From contig CAZFJC010000004.1 in NCBI GenBank assembly GCA_964518765.1, positions 66,224 through 130,223 on the forward strand: 64,000 nt of DNA, given 5' to 3'. The notes beneath the pieces are model-generated. The model was not told the DNA's origin and made no database searches. It worked only from the letters and a program-made list of their open reading frames with translations. Both the position numbers and the translations under genes were made by a program. Position 1 is the first letter of the stretch; each line of letters starts with the position of its first letter. Source of the stretch: CAZPNX01 sp964518765 (GTDB lineage Bacteria; Edwardsbacteria; AC1; EtOH8). Shown piece by piece: positions 1 to 8,860 of this stretch.

Positions 1-744
1 CAGTATTCGTCGCTGCAGGTGCTGCGGGCGACCCACGGCGAGGCCGCCCTGCGCAAGTACCGCCGCTACGAGCTGGACGAGTACCTGGAGGGCCGGGCCA
101 ACGAGCGCAAGAAGGAGGTGCCGCTGGCGCTGGTCGAGAACCAGGGCTACCTGCACTACAACAAGGGCGCCATCGTGATGGACGCCCTGCGCGAGTATGC
201 CGGCGAGGCCCGGCTCAATGCGGTGCTGGCGGCGTTCGTGCGCGACTACAAGTTCCAGCGGCCGCCTTTCGTCAATTCGCCGGTGTTCATGCGGTACCTC
301 CGAGCCGCCATCCCGGACTCACTGCAGTACCTGGTGCGCGACTGGTTCGAGGACATCGTGCTCTACGATAACCGGGCGCTGTCGGCCACGCGGGAGCAGC
401 TTCCCGACGGCCGCTGGCGCGTCACGGCCGTCATCGCGCTGCGCAAGCTGCGGGCCGACAGCCTGGGCGGCGAGACGGTCCTGCCGCTGTGGGACTACGT
501 CCCGGTGGCGGCGCTGGGACGGGGCGACAGCGTGCTGGCCCGGCGGATGGTGCTGGCCGACCGCGACACGCTCACCGTGGAGCTGGAAAGCGTCGGCGAG
601 CCGCTCAAGGCGGGCATCGACCCCGAGTACTACCTGATCGACAAGCGGCCGGAGGACAACCTGGCCAAGTGCGGCGGCGGCAAGGGCCCGGCCGAGAAGG
701 AGGGCCGCTCCGGCGGCGTCCACATTGGCGTCACCATCGACTGA
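1..744 (+). CDS. M1-family zinc aminopeptidase, C-terminal part (5' end outside window)
   Basis: The reading frame is open from base 1 and ends with TGA at 744, so only about the last 247 residues are present. The segment with YLHYNKGAIVMDALREYAGE, followed by LQYLVRDWFEDIVLYDNRAL, is typical of the helical C-terminal half of M1 (gluzincin) aminopeptidases, especially the large forms fused to or encoded with ABC-2 permeases. The zinc motif HExxH and GAMEN motif would lie upstream of the window and cannot be checked. The last 40 residues form a beta-rich tail ending in a glycine-rich stretch. A terminator follows at 929-955, so this is the last gene of its transcript. Family assignment is from remembered sequence patterns; the exact substrate is unknown. 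Confidence 0.8.
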   Translation, partial: QYSSLQVLRATHGEAALRKYRRYELDEYLEGRANERKKEVPLALVENQGYLHYNKGAIVMDALREYAGEARLNAVLAAFVRDYKFQRPPFVNSPVFMRYLRAAIPDSLQYLVRDWFEDIVLYDNRALSATREQLPDGRWRVTAVIALRKLRADSLGGETVLPLWDYVPVAALGRGDSVLARRMVLADRDTLTVELESVGEPLKAGIDPEYYLIDKRPEDNLAKCGGGKGPAEKEGRSGGVHIGVTID

Positions 745-928
745 GGGGCGCCGCCCCGGATTCAGGCGGCTGCTCCGTCGGTGGGAAACGCTCTGAGGAA
801 AGCTGCCGACGCTTGTCCCCCTGATGCGACCTCTCCGGCGGTGGCGGCTGGACACCGGAGGATAACGAAAGCCTGCCGAGGGACGGCGGAATTACGGGAT
901 CGCGGCGGGACTTCAGTGGTTCCGACCG

Positions 929-955
929 AAAAAGGGCCGACAACGGCCCTTTTTT
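929..955 (+). terminator. Rho-independent terminator after the M1 peptidase gene
   Basis: AAAAAGGGCCG is followed by a short ACAA-like loop and CGGCCCTTTTTT, giving a GC-rich stem with a U-tract. It lies 185 bases downstream of the peptidase stop and just ahead of the dut promoter. The rest of 745-1077 has no convincing gene: the frames that cross it are arginine/proline-rich and lack ribosome binding sites. Confidence 0.85.
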
Positions 956-969
956 ATCGAAAAAAAGGG

Positions 970-998
970 TTGTCATGGCAGTTGGTTAGGGTTATAAT
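970..998 (+). promoter_or_regulatory. Sigma-70-type promoter for dut/MFS/DUF58 operon
   Basis: TTGTCA at 970-975 and a perfect TATAAT at 993-998 are separated by 17 bases, directly after the terminator at 929-955. Expected start of transcription is near 1005, leaving a leader of about 70 bases before dut. Confidence 0.8.
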
Positions 999-1077
999 AT
1001 TGGATGTCAGTCAATCCATCCCGGTTTCCGGACCGGCCTTCGCTCTATACCTATATATTTATAGTTAATACTTATCC

Positions 1078-1593
1078 ATGCCGTCATACGATGTTCGCCC
1101 CAGGCGGATGAAGGTGAATTTCCGTAAACTCGCCCCGGCTGCCAGGATACCCGCCTACGCCACCGCCCACGCCGCCGGACTGGACCTGTGCGCCGCCATC
1201 GGCAAGCCCCTTCGCCTTTTGCCCGGGCGGTTCCGGCTGGTGCCCACCGGTCTGGCCCTGGAGATACCCCCGGGCTACGAGGGGCAGGTACGCCCCCGCA
1301 GCGGCCTGGCCCTTAGATATGGGATTTCTATTGTCAACTCCCCCGGCACCATCGATGCCGACTATCGGGGCGAGGTCGGGGTGATTCTGATAAACCTGGG
1401 ATCCAAATCATTCACGGTGAAGCCGGGTGACCGCATAGCTCAACTGGTGATCGCGCCGGTTGTCAGGGCATCGTTTGTCGAAAGAAAGACTCTGAGAATG
1501 ACCAGACGCGGCTCGGGCGGATTCGGCCACACCGGGGTGGGGCGCTCCCTCACCCGAACCCTCTCCCCCAACCCTCACCCGAAAAGGAGGTGA
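1078..1593 (+). CDS. dut: dUTP diphosphatase (dUTPase)
   Basis: Hydrolyses dUTP to dUMP and pyrophosphate, keeping uracil out of DNA and feeding dTMP synthesis; a cytoplasmic trimer. The trimeric dUTPase motifs appear in order: AGLDLCA (motif 1), RPRSGLA (motif 2), GTIDADYRGE with the catalytic Asp (motif 3), GDRIAQLV (motif 4) and RGSGGFGHTG (motif 5, glycine-rich P-loop-like tail). ATG 1078 gives 171 residues; ATG 1108 would give the usual N-terminus (MKVNFRKL) and 161 residues. Neither has a well-spaced Shine-Dalgarno, so the start is uncertain. About 19 residues after motif 5 are encoded by a CT-rich intergenic-type repeat and look like an accidental extension. The stop lies 4 bases before the MFS start, so the genes are probably co-transcribed. 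Confidence 0.93.
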   Translation: MPSYDVRPRRMKVNFRKLAPAARIPAYATAHAAGLDLCAAIGKPLRLLPGRFRLVPTGLALEIPPGYEGQVRPRSGLALRYGISIVNSPGTIDADYRGEVGVILINLGSKSFTVKPGDRIAQLVIAPVVRASFVERKTLRMTRRGSGGFGHTGVGRSLTRTLSPNPHPKRR

Positions 1594-1596
1594 GGG
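1548..1596 (+). repeat. CT-rich repeat with hairpin enclosing the MFS ribosome binding site
   Basis: The stretch is a tandem of CCTCACCC/CCCTCTCCC-like words of the kind usually seen between genes, here read through by the end of dut. CCCTCACC at 1572-1579 is the exact reverse complement of GGTGAGGG at 1589-1596. The loop and right arm contain the Shine-Dalgarno AAGGAGG (1584-1590) of the gene starting at 1598, so the hairpin could mask it. A related CT/GA-rich stretch lies at about 62930-62972. Confidence 0.6.
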
Positions 1597-1597
1597 C

Positions 1598-2932
1598 ATG
1601 CCCCACCGCTCCGGACACTTTGCCGCCGCCCTGAGCGAACGACCCTTCGCCCTGTTCATCGCCGGCCAGTTCGTCTCCCAGTTCGGCGACTACCTGGCCC
1701 AGATAGCCCTCATCGGGGTGGTCGGCGTCTACACCACCCGGGCCCCTCTGGCCTACTCCCAGCTGACGGTGGCCATCGCCCTGCCGGCGCTCCTCTTCGG
1801 GCCCATCATCGGCACCCTGGTGGACCGCCGCCCCAAACGTTCGGTGCTGATGGTCGCCGACGGTCTGCGGGCGGTGATCATCGGCCTCATCCCGCTGGCC
1901 ATGAAGACCACCGGCTCGGTGCTCATCCTCTTCCCCATGGTCTTCGCCTCCTTCATGCTGGGCCTGTTCGCCAGCTCGGCCCGCTACTCGCTGATCCCTT
2001 CCCTAGTGCCGCCCCGGAAGATCTTCGCCGCCAACGCAGTGATGAACTTCATCAATAAACTGGCCGGCGTCCTGGGTTTCGCCGGCGGAGGCTTCCTGGT
2101 GGTGGGCGGTTTCTGGCGCCATCTGCGGCTGGAGCCATGGGAGGCGGGCTTCTATCTGGACAGCCTCACCTTCATGGCCTCGGTGGCCACCGTGGCCCTG
2201 CTGGGGATCAGGGAGCAGTACCAGCCGCGGGAAAGGGAATCCTCCTTCCGCGACCTGTGGGCGCGCCGCATCCGCAATTTTCAGGAGGACCAGCGCGAGC
2301 TGTTGGCCCTGGTCCGGACCAACCGCCCGGTGCGCTTCACCGTGGCCACCCTGCTGCTGGTGGCCGTCTTCGGGGGCACCCTCTACCCCTTGATCGTGGT
2401 CATCGTCCAGAAGGGCCCACAGATAGTGATCGGCGGGGAGTTGGGGCTGCCCCGGATAGGGGCCACCCACCGGGTGGGTTTTCTGGGGGGCGTTTTGGCC
2501 ATAGGCATGATGCTGGGATCGCTTTCGGCCGGCTTCCTCTTCCACCGTCTATCGCGACGGGCCATGGCGGTGGCCGGCCTGGCCGTCACCGGCCTCCTCA
2601 TGAGCCTGTTCGCCCTATCCCGGCAATACTGGGAGTTCCTGCCGGTGGCCCTGATGGCGGGTTTCTTCCTCTCGCCGGTGATGATTGCCCAGGATACCCT
2701 GCTGCACGAATCGGCGCCGGAGTCCATCTGGGGCCGGGTTTTCTCCGGCCGCGACCTCATCCTGAACGGTGGTTTTATGCTCTCCTCCCTAATCTTCGGC
2801 GCCCTGGCCCAGCTGGTCCTTCCCGCCCTGGGCACGGTCAACCATGAACGAGTAGCTCTTTTCTGGATCGGCATGTTGCTGATGGCCGCTGCCCCCCTGT
2901 CACTGGCCATCGGCCGCGGGAGGCAGACATGA
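1598..2932 (+). CDS. MFS transporter (EntS/MFS_3-like exporter)
   Basis: A 444-residue inner-membrane protein with about 12 hydrophobic segments arranged as two halves around a charged central loop (residues ~205-235). The N-terminus FALFIAGQFVSQFGDYLAQI and the loop motif GTLVDRRPKR between helices 2 and 3 are typical of the major facilitator MFS_3 group (enterobactin exporter/macrolide efflux-like), which export small molecules by proton antiport. The substrate cannot be told from sequence. A strong AAGGAGG lies 7 bases before ATG 1598. Its stop overlaps the DUF58 start as ATGA (2929-2932), indicating translational coupling. Confident as MFS; the subgroup is an inference. Confidence 0.85.
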   Translation: MPHRSGHFAAALSERPFALFIAGQFVSQFGDYLAQIALIGVVGVYTTRAPLAYSQLTVAIALPALLFGPIIGTLVDRRPKRSVLMVADGLRAVIIGLIPLAMKTTGSVLILFPMVFASFMLGLFASSARYSLIPSLVPPRKIFAANAVMNFINKLAGVLGFAGGGFLVVGGFWRHLRLEPWEAGFYLDSLTFMASVATVALLGIREQYQPRERESSFRDLWARRIRNFQEDQRELLALVRTNRPVRFTVATLLLVAVFGGTLYPLIVVIVQKGPQIVIGGELGLPRIGATHRVGFLGGVLAIGMMLGSLSAGFLFHRLSRRAMAVAGLAVTGLLMSLFALSRQYWEFLPVALMAGFFLSPVMIAQDTLLHESAPESIWGRVFSGRDLILNGGFMLSSLIFGALAQLVLPALGTVNHERVALFWIGMLLMAAAPLSLAIGRGRQT

Positions 2933-3828
2933 CCGCCGCCGCCCTCCGCGACAGGCTTGACCCCGGGTTCCTCTCCCATATCCGCCGGCTCGACCTAAAG
3001 GCCAAGCTGGTAGTAGAGGGATTCCTGGCCGGCCTTCACCGCAGCCCCCTACACGGCTTCTCGGTGGAGTTCGCCGAGTACCGCTCCTACCAACCAGGGG
3101 ACGACGTCCGCCGCATAGACTGGAAGCTGCTGGGCCGGACCGACCGCCATTTCGTCAAGGAATACGAGGAGGAGACCAACCTCAGGGCCAACATTTTACT
3201 TGACACCTCGGCATCCATGGGATATCATAGCCGAGGGACGCTGGACAAGCTGGAATACGGGCGTTGTCTGGCTGCCGCCCTTTCCTATCTGCTGCTGCAT
3301 CAGCATGATTCGGTAGGCCTGGCCCTTTTCGGGGCCGGCATCGGCACCGTCATACCCCCCAGCTCCCGGCTCTCGCATTGGGGACACCTGTTGGAGGCCA
3401 TGGGGCAGGCGGCGCCCGCCGGGCGCACCGACTTCGGCCGTATCCTTTCCGAGTTCTCCCGGCACCTCAGGCGACGCGGGCTGGTGATAGTCATCTCCGA
3501 TCTTTGGGACGACCCCGGCCGGGTGCTGGCCTCGCTTAAACACCTGAGGCACCTCAAGCATGAGCTGCTGGTCTTCCATCTGCTCGACCCGGATGAACAG
3601 CGTTTGCCGGCCGCCGGGCGGGAGGTGCTGGTGGACATGGAGACCGGCCAGGAGCTGGAGACCGATGGCCTGACGGCCGGGCAATACCTCCAGGCGGCCC
3701 GGCGCTGGAGCGGTTGGTTGGGGCGCGAATGCCGCCTTAACTACATCGATTACCAGCAGGTAGTCACCGACGAACCCTTCGACCGGGTGTTGCTCCGCTA
3801 TCTTTACAAGCGCGAGCGCCTGGGCTGA
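2929..3828 (+). CDS. DUF58 family protein with vWA-like fold
   Basis: A 299-residue protein with the DUF58 signature (EFAEYRSYQPGDDVRRIDWK at about residues 48-66), followed by a von Willebrand A-like domain with the MIDAS metal site DTSAS at residues 92-96. DUF58 proteins commonly work with MoxR-type AAA ATPases in chaperone or metal-insertion systems, but no MoxR gene lies nearby, so the partner is unknown. Start is set by the ATGA overlap with the MFS gene. No signal peptide or membrane helix is seen, so it is predicted to be cytoplasmic. Confidence 0.88.
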   Translation: MTAAALRDRLDPGFLSHIRRLDLKAKLVVEGFLAGLHRSPLHGFSVEFAEYRSYQPGDDVRRIDWKLLGRTDRHFVKEYEEETNLRANILLDTSASMGYHSRGTLDKLEYGRCLAAALSYLLLHQHDSVGLALFGAGIGTVIPPSSRLSHWGHLLEAMGQAAPAGRTDFGRILSEFSRHLRRRGLVIVISDLWDDPGRVLASLKHLRHLKHELLVFHLLDPDEQRLPAAGREVLVDMETGQELETDGLTAGQYLQAARRWSGWLGRECRLNYIDYQQVVTDEPFDRVLLRYLYKRERLG

Positions 3829-3866
3829 GGCTTGGTCCCTGGTTAAAGCGCAGGGAGGGTAAAGCC

Positions 3867-4268
3867 ATGAAAGAGTCGAAACTGGTGGTCAGATACCTGG
3901 ACGGCAGGGTCCTCAAGGGCCATACCCTTGACTTCTCCTCCACCAAGGACAGCTTCCACCTCATCCCGCTCGAGGATCCGTCTTCCCCGGTCGAGGTAAG
4001 GCTGGCTCAGATCAAGGCCGTCTTCTTCGTCAAGGACTTCATGGGCCAGCGGGAGTACGACGAGCGTGGCGATTTCAACGGCAGCCATCCGGTGATGGGC
4101 CGCAAGATCCAGGTGACCTTCAACGACGGCGAGGTTCTAGCCGGCACCTCCGAGGTCTATATGCCCAACCGCAAGGGCTTCATCCTCTTCCCGGCCGACC
4201 GCCGCTCCAACTCGGAGAAGGTGTTCGTGGTCAACTCCTCGGTGCGCGAGGTCAAGTTCATCGTCTGA
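3867..4268 (+). CDS. Conserved protein of unknown function (DUF6982-like)
   Basis: A 133-residue soluble protein with two related halves: VVRYLDGRVLKG at residues 7-18 and KIQVTFNDGEVLAG at about 88-101. Each looks like a short beta-strand 'DG.VL.G' unit, followed by a region ending in AVFFVKDF and VFVVNSSVREV respectively. The duplicated DG-G pattern suggests a small-barrel fold comparable to PilZ or Sm-like barrels, but that is inference. A good AGGGAGG (3852-3858) precedes ATG 3867. It sits between the DUF58 gene and a large histidine kinase. I recall similar proteins (DUF6982) in uncultured bacteria, without a known role. Confidence 0.7.
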   Translation: MKESKLVVRYLDGRVLKGHTLDFSSTKDSFHLIPLEDPSSPVEVRLAQIKAVFFVKDFMGQREYDERGDFNGSHPVMGRKIQVTFNDGEVLAGTSEVYMPNRKGFILFPADRRSNSEKVFVVNSSVREVKFIV

Positions 4269-4290
4269 GCCAGTTACCATTCCCAAGGCA

Positions 4291-6927
4291 ATGGCCACCG
4301 CCATGAGCAGACAGGAGCCGCCGACGCCCAAGGCTCTTTGGCTGGATTTCATCTCCAGCGGGCTGGGCGGGGACCGTCCCCGCTCTTTCCTGCGGCGGGT
4401 GAAGTTCACCAACGCCCTCTCCCTGTTCGGCATCACCACCCTGATCGCCTTTGGCACCATCAGGCTATTGACCGGCAACCAGGGCGTCGGGCTGGTGGAC
4501 ATGATGCTGGCCCTGTTGCTGGCCTCCAACCTGGTGTTCCTCAGGTTCAGCGGCAACCTTTTGGTAGTCACCTCGGTGGGCCTGGTGGGCCTGCTGGGGC
4601 TGATACTCTTCCTGTTCATCACCGGCGGCGCCGGCGGCACCGGCATCCTCTGGACGTACTTCTTTCCGGTCTCGGCCTTTTTCCTGACCGGCGTCCGCGG
4701 CGGCTTGGCCTGGATGGCCATACTCTACGGATCGGTGCTAGCGCTCTATGGCCTAGCGGCCCTGGGCTTCGTCAACCTCTACTATTCGCTGTCCACCGGC
4801 CTGCAGATGTTGGCCAGCCTGCTGCTGGAATCAATGATGGTCTTCTACTACGCCCGGGTGATGGAAAGGGAGGAGGACCTGATCGAAGACCACAACCGCC
4901 GGCTGACCGAGGCCAACCAAATCCTGGGCAACGAGATCGCCCAGCGCAAGCGGGTAGAGGAGGAGCTGCTTCGCATCAGCCATGCCGTCCGCAGCACCAG
5001 CGATGCCATCATCATCACCGACATCGAGGGCCGTCACCTCTACCATAATCGGGCCTTCCTCCAGCTGTTCAAGTACACCATAACCGAAGTCAACCAAGCC
5101 GGCGGCTCGTCTATCCTCTACCGCGACCCAGATCTGGCCGGAAGCGTTTTCCGGACCATCCGCGACGGCGGCTCCTGGAGCGGCGAGGTGGCCATGCTTA
5201 CCAAGGACCACCGTCTGGTGGTCGCCCTGCAACGTTCCGACGCCATCCGCGACCACGACGGGGCCATCGCCGGCCTCATCAGCCTGTTCACCGACGTCAC
5301 CGCCAAGCGCGACTCCGACCGGCTGCAATCAGCCCTGTACCAGATCTCCGAGCAAAGCAGCGCCGCCCAGGACCTGAGCGAGCTCTACCAGTCGATCCAC
5401 CAGATAGTCGGCGGCCTGATGTACGCCAAGAATATGTTCATCGCTTACTTCGACCCCCAGAGCCGGACTGTCTCCTTCCCCTATTACGTCGACGAGTTCG
5501 ACTCCCCACCGGCCTCCCGGCCGCTGGGCGAGGGGTTGACCGATTATGTCATCCGCACCGGCAAGCCCCTGCTGGCCAGCCAGGACAACATCGAGCTCCT
5601 AGCCCAGGCCGGAGACCTCAGCCTCATCGGAACCCAGTGTCTGGACTGGCTGGGGGTGCCCTTGAAGAAGGGCGAGGAAACCATCGGCGTTTTGGCGGTG
5701 CAGAACTATACCGAGGCTATGCGCTATTCGGAGAAGGATAAGGAAATACTGACCTTCGTCTCCCAGCACGTGGCCAGCGCCCTGGAGAGGCGCCGCGCCC
5801 AAGATAAGATCCGCTCCGACGAGGAGCGTTTCCGGCGGGTGATCTCCTCCATAAGCGACCATATCTACATGACCGACTTCGATGCCCAGGGCCGGCCTGT
5901 CAACAACTATCTTTCGCCCAACATCGAGCAGCTCACCGGCTACCCCCACCAGAGGTTCCTGGACGACTGGAGCTTCTGGCCCGAGCACGTCATCCATCCC
6001 GATGACCGCCAGGCGGCCTCCTTCCAGGTCTCGGTCTTCCTCTCCGGCCAGGACAGCCAGGTGGAGTACCGTCTGGTCCGGGCCGACGGCCAGGTCATCT
6101 GGGTGCGCGACAGCGGACGGGTGACGCGCCATCCGGAGACCGGGGCCGTCACCGTCTACGGCGTGGTCAGCGACATCACCCAGAGCAAGTACTACGAGGA
6201 GGTACGGGAGGGCTTGCTGCAGGACCTGAAGCGGGTGAACAACGAGCTGTCCGACTTCGCCTACATCGTCTCCCACGACCTCAAGGCGCCCCTTCGGGCC
6301 ATCTCCTCGCTGGCCGGTTGGCTGGCCGAGGACTATGCCGACAAGCTGGATGAGTCGGGCCGCAGCCAGCTCCAGCTGTTGCTGAAGCGCACCAAGAGGA
6401 TGCACAACCTAATCGATGGCATCCTCACCTACTCCCGCCTGGGGCGCCTCAAACCGACCCTGGTCCGTTTGGACAGCGGCGAGGCCGTCCGCCAGGTGGT
6501 CGAGTCCCTGTCGCCGCCGGAGGGCATCGAAGTCCGCCTTGAGGGAAACTTCCCCGAGATCGTCTACGACCGCACCCACATCGAGCAGCTGTTCCAGAAC
6601 CTGATCTCCAATGCCGTCAAGTATATGGGCAAACCCCGGGGGGTGGTGACGGTGGCCTGCGTCGACCGGAGCGACCACTGGGAGTTCTCGGTCAACGACA
6701 CCGGCGAGGGCATACCCCAGGAGCACTTCGAGCGCATCTTCAAGATATTCCAGACGCTGAAGCCCCGCGACGAGGTGGAGTCCACCGGCATCGGTCTGAC
6801 CATCGTTAAGAAGGTGGTGGAACAATACGGCGGCCGCATCTGGGTGGAATCTAGACCGGGCCAGGGCAGCACCTTCTACTTCACCGTCCCCAAATCGCTT
6901 CAACCGGACGTCCTAGATGGGCCGTGA
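4291..6927 (+). CDS. Membrane-anchored PAS-GAF-PAS sensor histidine kinase
   Basis: An 878-residue protein. Residues ~38-190 hold about six membrane helices, then a coiled coil (190-225), a PAS domain (~225-345, starting ISHAVRSTSDAIIITDIEG), a GAF domain (~350-505), a second PAS with a C-terminal PAC segment (~510-635), HisKA with VSHDLKAPLRAIS (phospho-acceptor His662), and an HATPase domain with N-box NLISNAVKY, G1 DTGEGIP and G2 STGIGLTIVKKVVEQYGG. All catalytic boxes are intact. The H-box type SHDLKAPLR is that of phytochrome-like and hybrid kinases, which often pair with Rcp1-type single-domain regulators; such a regulator follows 55 bases downstream. ATG 4291 has only a weak AAGG; ATG 4303 is an alternative. 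The signal sensed is unknown. Confidence 0.93.
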   Translation: MATAMSRQEPPTPKALWLDFISSGLGGDRPRSFLRRVKFTNALSLFGITTLIAFGTIRLLTGNQGVGLVDMMLALLLASNLVFLRFSGNLLVVTSVGLVGLLGLILFLFITGGAGGTGILWTYFFPVSAFFLTGVRGGLAWMAILYGSVLALYGLAALGFVNLYYSLSTGLQMLASLLLESMMVFYYARVMEREEDLIEDHNRRLTEANQILGNEIAQRKRVEEELLRISHAVRSTSDAIIITDIEGRHLYHNRAFLQLFKYTITEVNQAGGSSILYRDPDLAGSVFRTIRDGGSWSGEVAMLTKDHRLVVALQRSDAIRDHDGAIAGLISLFTDVTAKRDSDRLQSALYQISEQSSAAQDLSELYQSIHQIVGGLMYAKNMFIAYFDPQSRTVSFPYYVDEFDSPPASRPLGEGLTDYVIRTGKPLLASQDNIELLAQAGDLSLIGTQCLDWLGVPLKKGEETIGVLAVQNYTEAMRYSEKDKEILTFVSQHVASALERRRAQDKIRSDEERFRRVISSISDHIYMTDFDAQGRPVNNYLSPNIEQLTGYPHQRFLDDWSFWPEHVIHPDDRQAASFQVSVFLSGQDSQVEYRLVRADGQVIWVRDSGRVTRHPETGAVTVYGVVSDITQSKYYEEVREGLLQDLKRVNNELSDFAYIVSHDLKAPLRAISSLAGWLAEDYADKLDESGRSQLQLLLKRTKRMHNLIDGILTYSRLGRLKPTLVRLDSGEAVRQVVESLSPPEGIEVRLEGNFPEIVYDRTHIEQLFQNLISNAVKYMGKPRGVVTVACVDRSDHWEFSVNDTGEGIPQEHFERIFKIFQTLKPRDEVESTGIGLTIVKKVVEQYGGRIWVESRPGQGSTFYFTVPKSLQPDVLDGP

Positions 6928-6982
6928 GATAGCTAAGCCTTTGAGGGCATAGAGTGTTTCGTCATATTACAAGGAGACGCCC

Positions 6983-7414
6983 ATGAGGAATAATGTACCG
7001 ATACTTCTGGTCGACGACGACCAGGTCGACATCATGACCGTCCAGCGGGCCTTCAAGCGAAACAACATTCTGGACCCACTTTTCGTGGTGGGCAACGGCC
7101 GGGAGGCCCTCGATTTCCTCAACCATCAGGGCCCCTATGCCGATCCCGAAAAATACCCCCGCCCCGGCATCATCCTTTTGGACCTCAACATGCCGGTGAT
7201 GAACGGTATCGAGTTCCTTAAGGTGGTCAAGGTCGACGAATCGCTGAAGAAGATCCCGGTCATCGTCCTCACCACCTCCAAGGAGGAGAACGACCGGGTG
7301 GAGAGCTTCAACCTCAGCGTAGCCGGCTACATCATTAAGCCGGTGGAGTTCGAAAAGTTCGTCGAGGCTATCCGGGTTCTTAATCTATACTGGACGTTGA
7401 GCGAGCTTCCTTGA
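6983..7414 (+). CDS. Rcp1-type single-domain response regulator
   Basis: A 143-residue receiver domain with no output domain. The acidic pair is in LLVDDDQVD (residues 8-16), the phospho-acceptor is Asp67 in ILLDLNMPVMNG, followed by TTS at 97-99 and Lys119 in GYIIKPVEF. The insert between beta-2 and beta-3 (PYADPEKYPRPG) is characteristic of Rcp1-like regulators that receive phosphate from phytochrome-like kinases, matching the kinase just upstream. AAGGAG stands 7 bases before ATG. Probably co-transcribed with the kinase and the HD-GYP gene that follows. Confidence 0.93.
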   Translation: MRNNVPILLVDDDQVDIMTVQRAFKRNNILDPLFVVGNGREALDFLNHQGPYADPEKYPRPGIILLDLNMPVMNGIEFLKVVKVDESLKKIPVIVLTTSKEENDRVESFNLSVAGYIIKPVEFEKFVEAIRVLNLYWTLSELP

Positions 7415-7454
7415 AGACACGGCCCTCGCCCCAACCGTTAACTTCCGACGCCCC

Positions 7455-8846
7455 ATGCCAGAAGAGGAGATAAAAGTACTGCTGGTCGACGACGACGAAA
7501 TCGACCGCCTAGCCATCCAGCGTTTCGTCCAGCGCGAGGGCCTTCCCTACCGTCTGGACATCGTCACCTCCAAGACGGCCGCGATCGAGAGGCTGCGAAA
7601 CAACGTCTACGACATCGCTATCCTCGACTACCTGCTGCCGGACGGAACTGGCATGGAGGTGCTGGCCCAGGTGGGCGAGACCCCGGCCATCTTCGTCACC
7701 GGCTCCGGCGATGAGAGGACCGCGGTCAAGGCCCTGCGTCACGGAGCCTACGACTATCTGATAAAGGATCCGGAGCGCAATTACCTGATCGTCCTGCCGG
7801 CCACCATCAGCACCGTGCTGGAGCGCAAGCACGCCGAACGGGCCCTGATCGAAAGCGAGCTCAAGCACCGGGTCCTGCTCAACAGCATCCAGACCCCGAC
7901 CCTGGCCCTCAAGGAGGACATGGCTATCGTCTACTGCAATGACGCTTACGCTGCCTTGGTGGGCAAAGCGTCTGAAGATCTGGAGGGCCGTAACCTACTG
8001 GAGCTATTCCCCAAGCTCCGCTCCTCCCACACCTACCAGGCCTACCTCAAGACGCTGGAGACCGGACATACCCAGGAGGTCGAGGGGGCGTTGGGCGAGC
8101 GCTTCTACCACTCCCGCATCTTCCGCACCCCCTGGGGCATCCTGGCCATCGCCGAGGACGTCACCGAGCGCCGGCTGGCCCAGGAGGCCCTCATCCGCTA
8201 CAACGAGGAGCTGGAGCAGCGGGTGGCCGAGCGCACCGCCGACCTGGAGAAGGCCATGTTGGACCTGGAGCGCAGCTATGCCGACACCATCAAGGCTATC
8301 ACCGCGGCCATGGACGCCAAGGATTCTTATACCCGCGGTCATTCTGAAGAGGTGAAACGGATCGCCCTGGCTATCGGCCACAAGTTTGGACTGGACGACA
8401 GGGGTCTGCGCCGCCTGGAGTACGCCGCCCTGCTGCACGACATAGGGAAGATAGGCATCTCGGACCAGCTGCTGACCAAGGGAGCCGGCCTTACCGATCT
8501 GGAGTACGCCGCCATCAAATTGCACCCCGAGATCGGCGGCCGTCTGGTCTCCCAGGTTGATATGCTTAGAGAGGTCGGCGCCATCATCCAGGCCCATCAC
8601 GAGTTCTATGACGGCACCGGCTACCCCCTGGGGCTCAAGGGCGAGCAGATCCCGTTGGAGGCACGCATCATCAGCGTGGCCGACGCCTACGAGGCCATGA
8701 CCTCGGACCGGCCCTACCGCAAGGCCTTCGAGCACGGGGAGGCCGCCCGCCGCCTGCTGGAGGCCGAGGGCACCCAGTTCGACCCTAAGGTCATCAAGGC
8801 CTTCTTGGAAACTTTCGGAGACGCCAACAATAAAGATAAATGCTAA
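7455..8846 (+). CDS. Response regulator with PAS and HD-GYP phosphodiesterase domains
   Basis: A 463-residue protein: receiver domain (1-125, phospho-acceptor Asp58 in IAILDYLLPDG), PAS domain (~132-245), a short coiled coil (~245-275) and an HD-GYP domain (~280-455). The HD motif (LLHDIGKIGI) and the downstream HHEFYDGTGYP with the GYP triad are intact, so hydrolysis of cyclic di-GMP (or a related cyclic dinucleotide) is expected. Cytoplasmic. As the third gene after a kinase and an Rcp1-type regulator it probably forms the output branch of that signalling block, lowering cyclic di-GMP on a signal. The stop overlaps the next frame only slightly; the following gene has its own ribosome binding site. 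Confidence 0.92.
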   Translation: MPEEEIKVLLVDDDEIDRLAIQRFVQREGLPYRLDIVTSKTAAIERLRNNVYDIAILDYLLPDGTGMEVLAQVGETPAIFVTGSGDERTAVKALRHGAYDYLIKDPERNYLIVLPATISTVLERKHAERALIESELKHRVLLNSIQTPTLALKEDMAIVYCNDAYAALVGKASEDLEGRNLLELFPKLRSSHTYQAYLKTLETGHTQEVEGALGERFYHSRIFRTPWGILAIAEDVTERRLAQEALIRYNEELEQRVAERTADLEKAMLDLERSYADTIKAITAAMDAKDSYTRGHSEEVKRIALAIGHKFGLDDRGLRRLEYAALLHDIGKIGISDQLLTKGAGLTDLEYAAIKLHPEIGGRLVSQVDMLREVGAIIQAHHEFYDGTGYPLGLKGEQIPLEARIISVADAYEAMTSDRPYRKAFEHGEAARRLLEAEGTQFDPKVIKAFLETFGDANNKDKC

Positions 8847-8860
8847 CTGGAGGTCGACCT

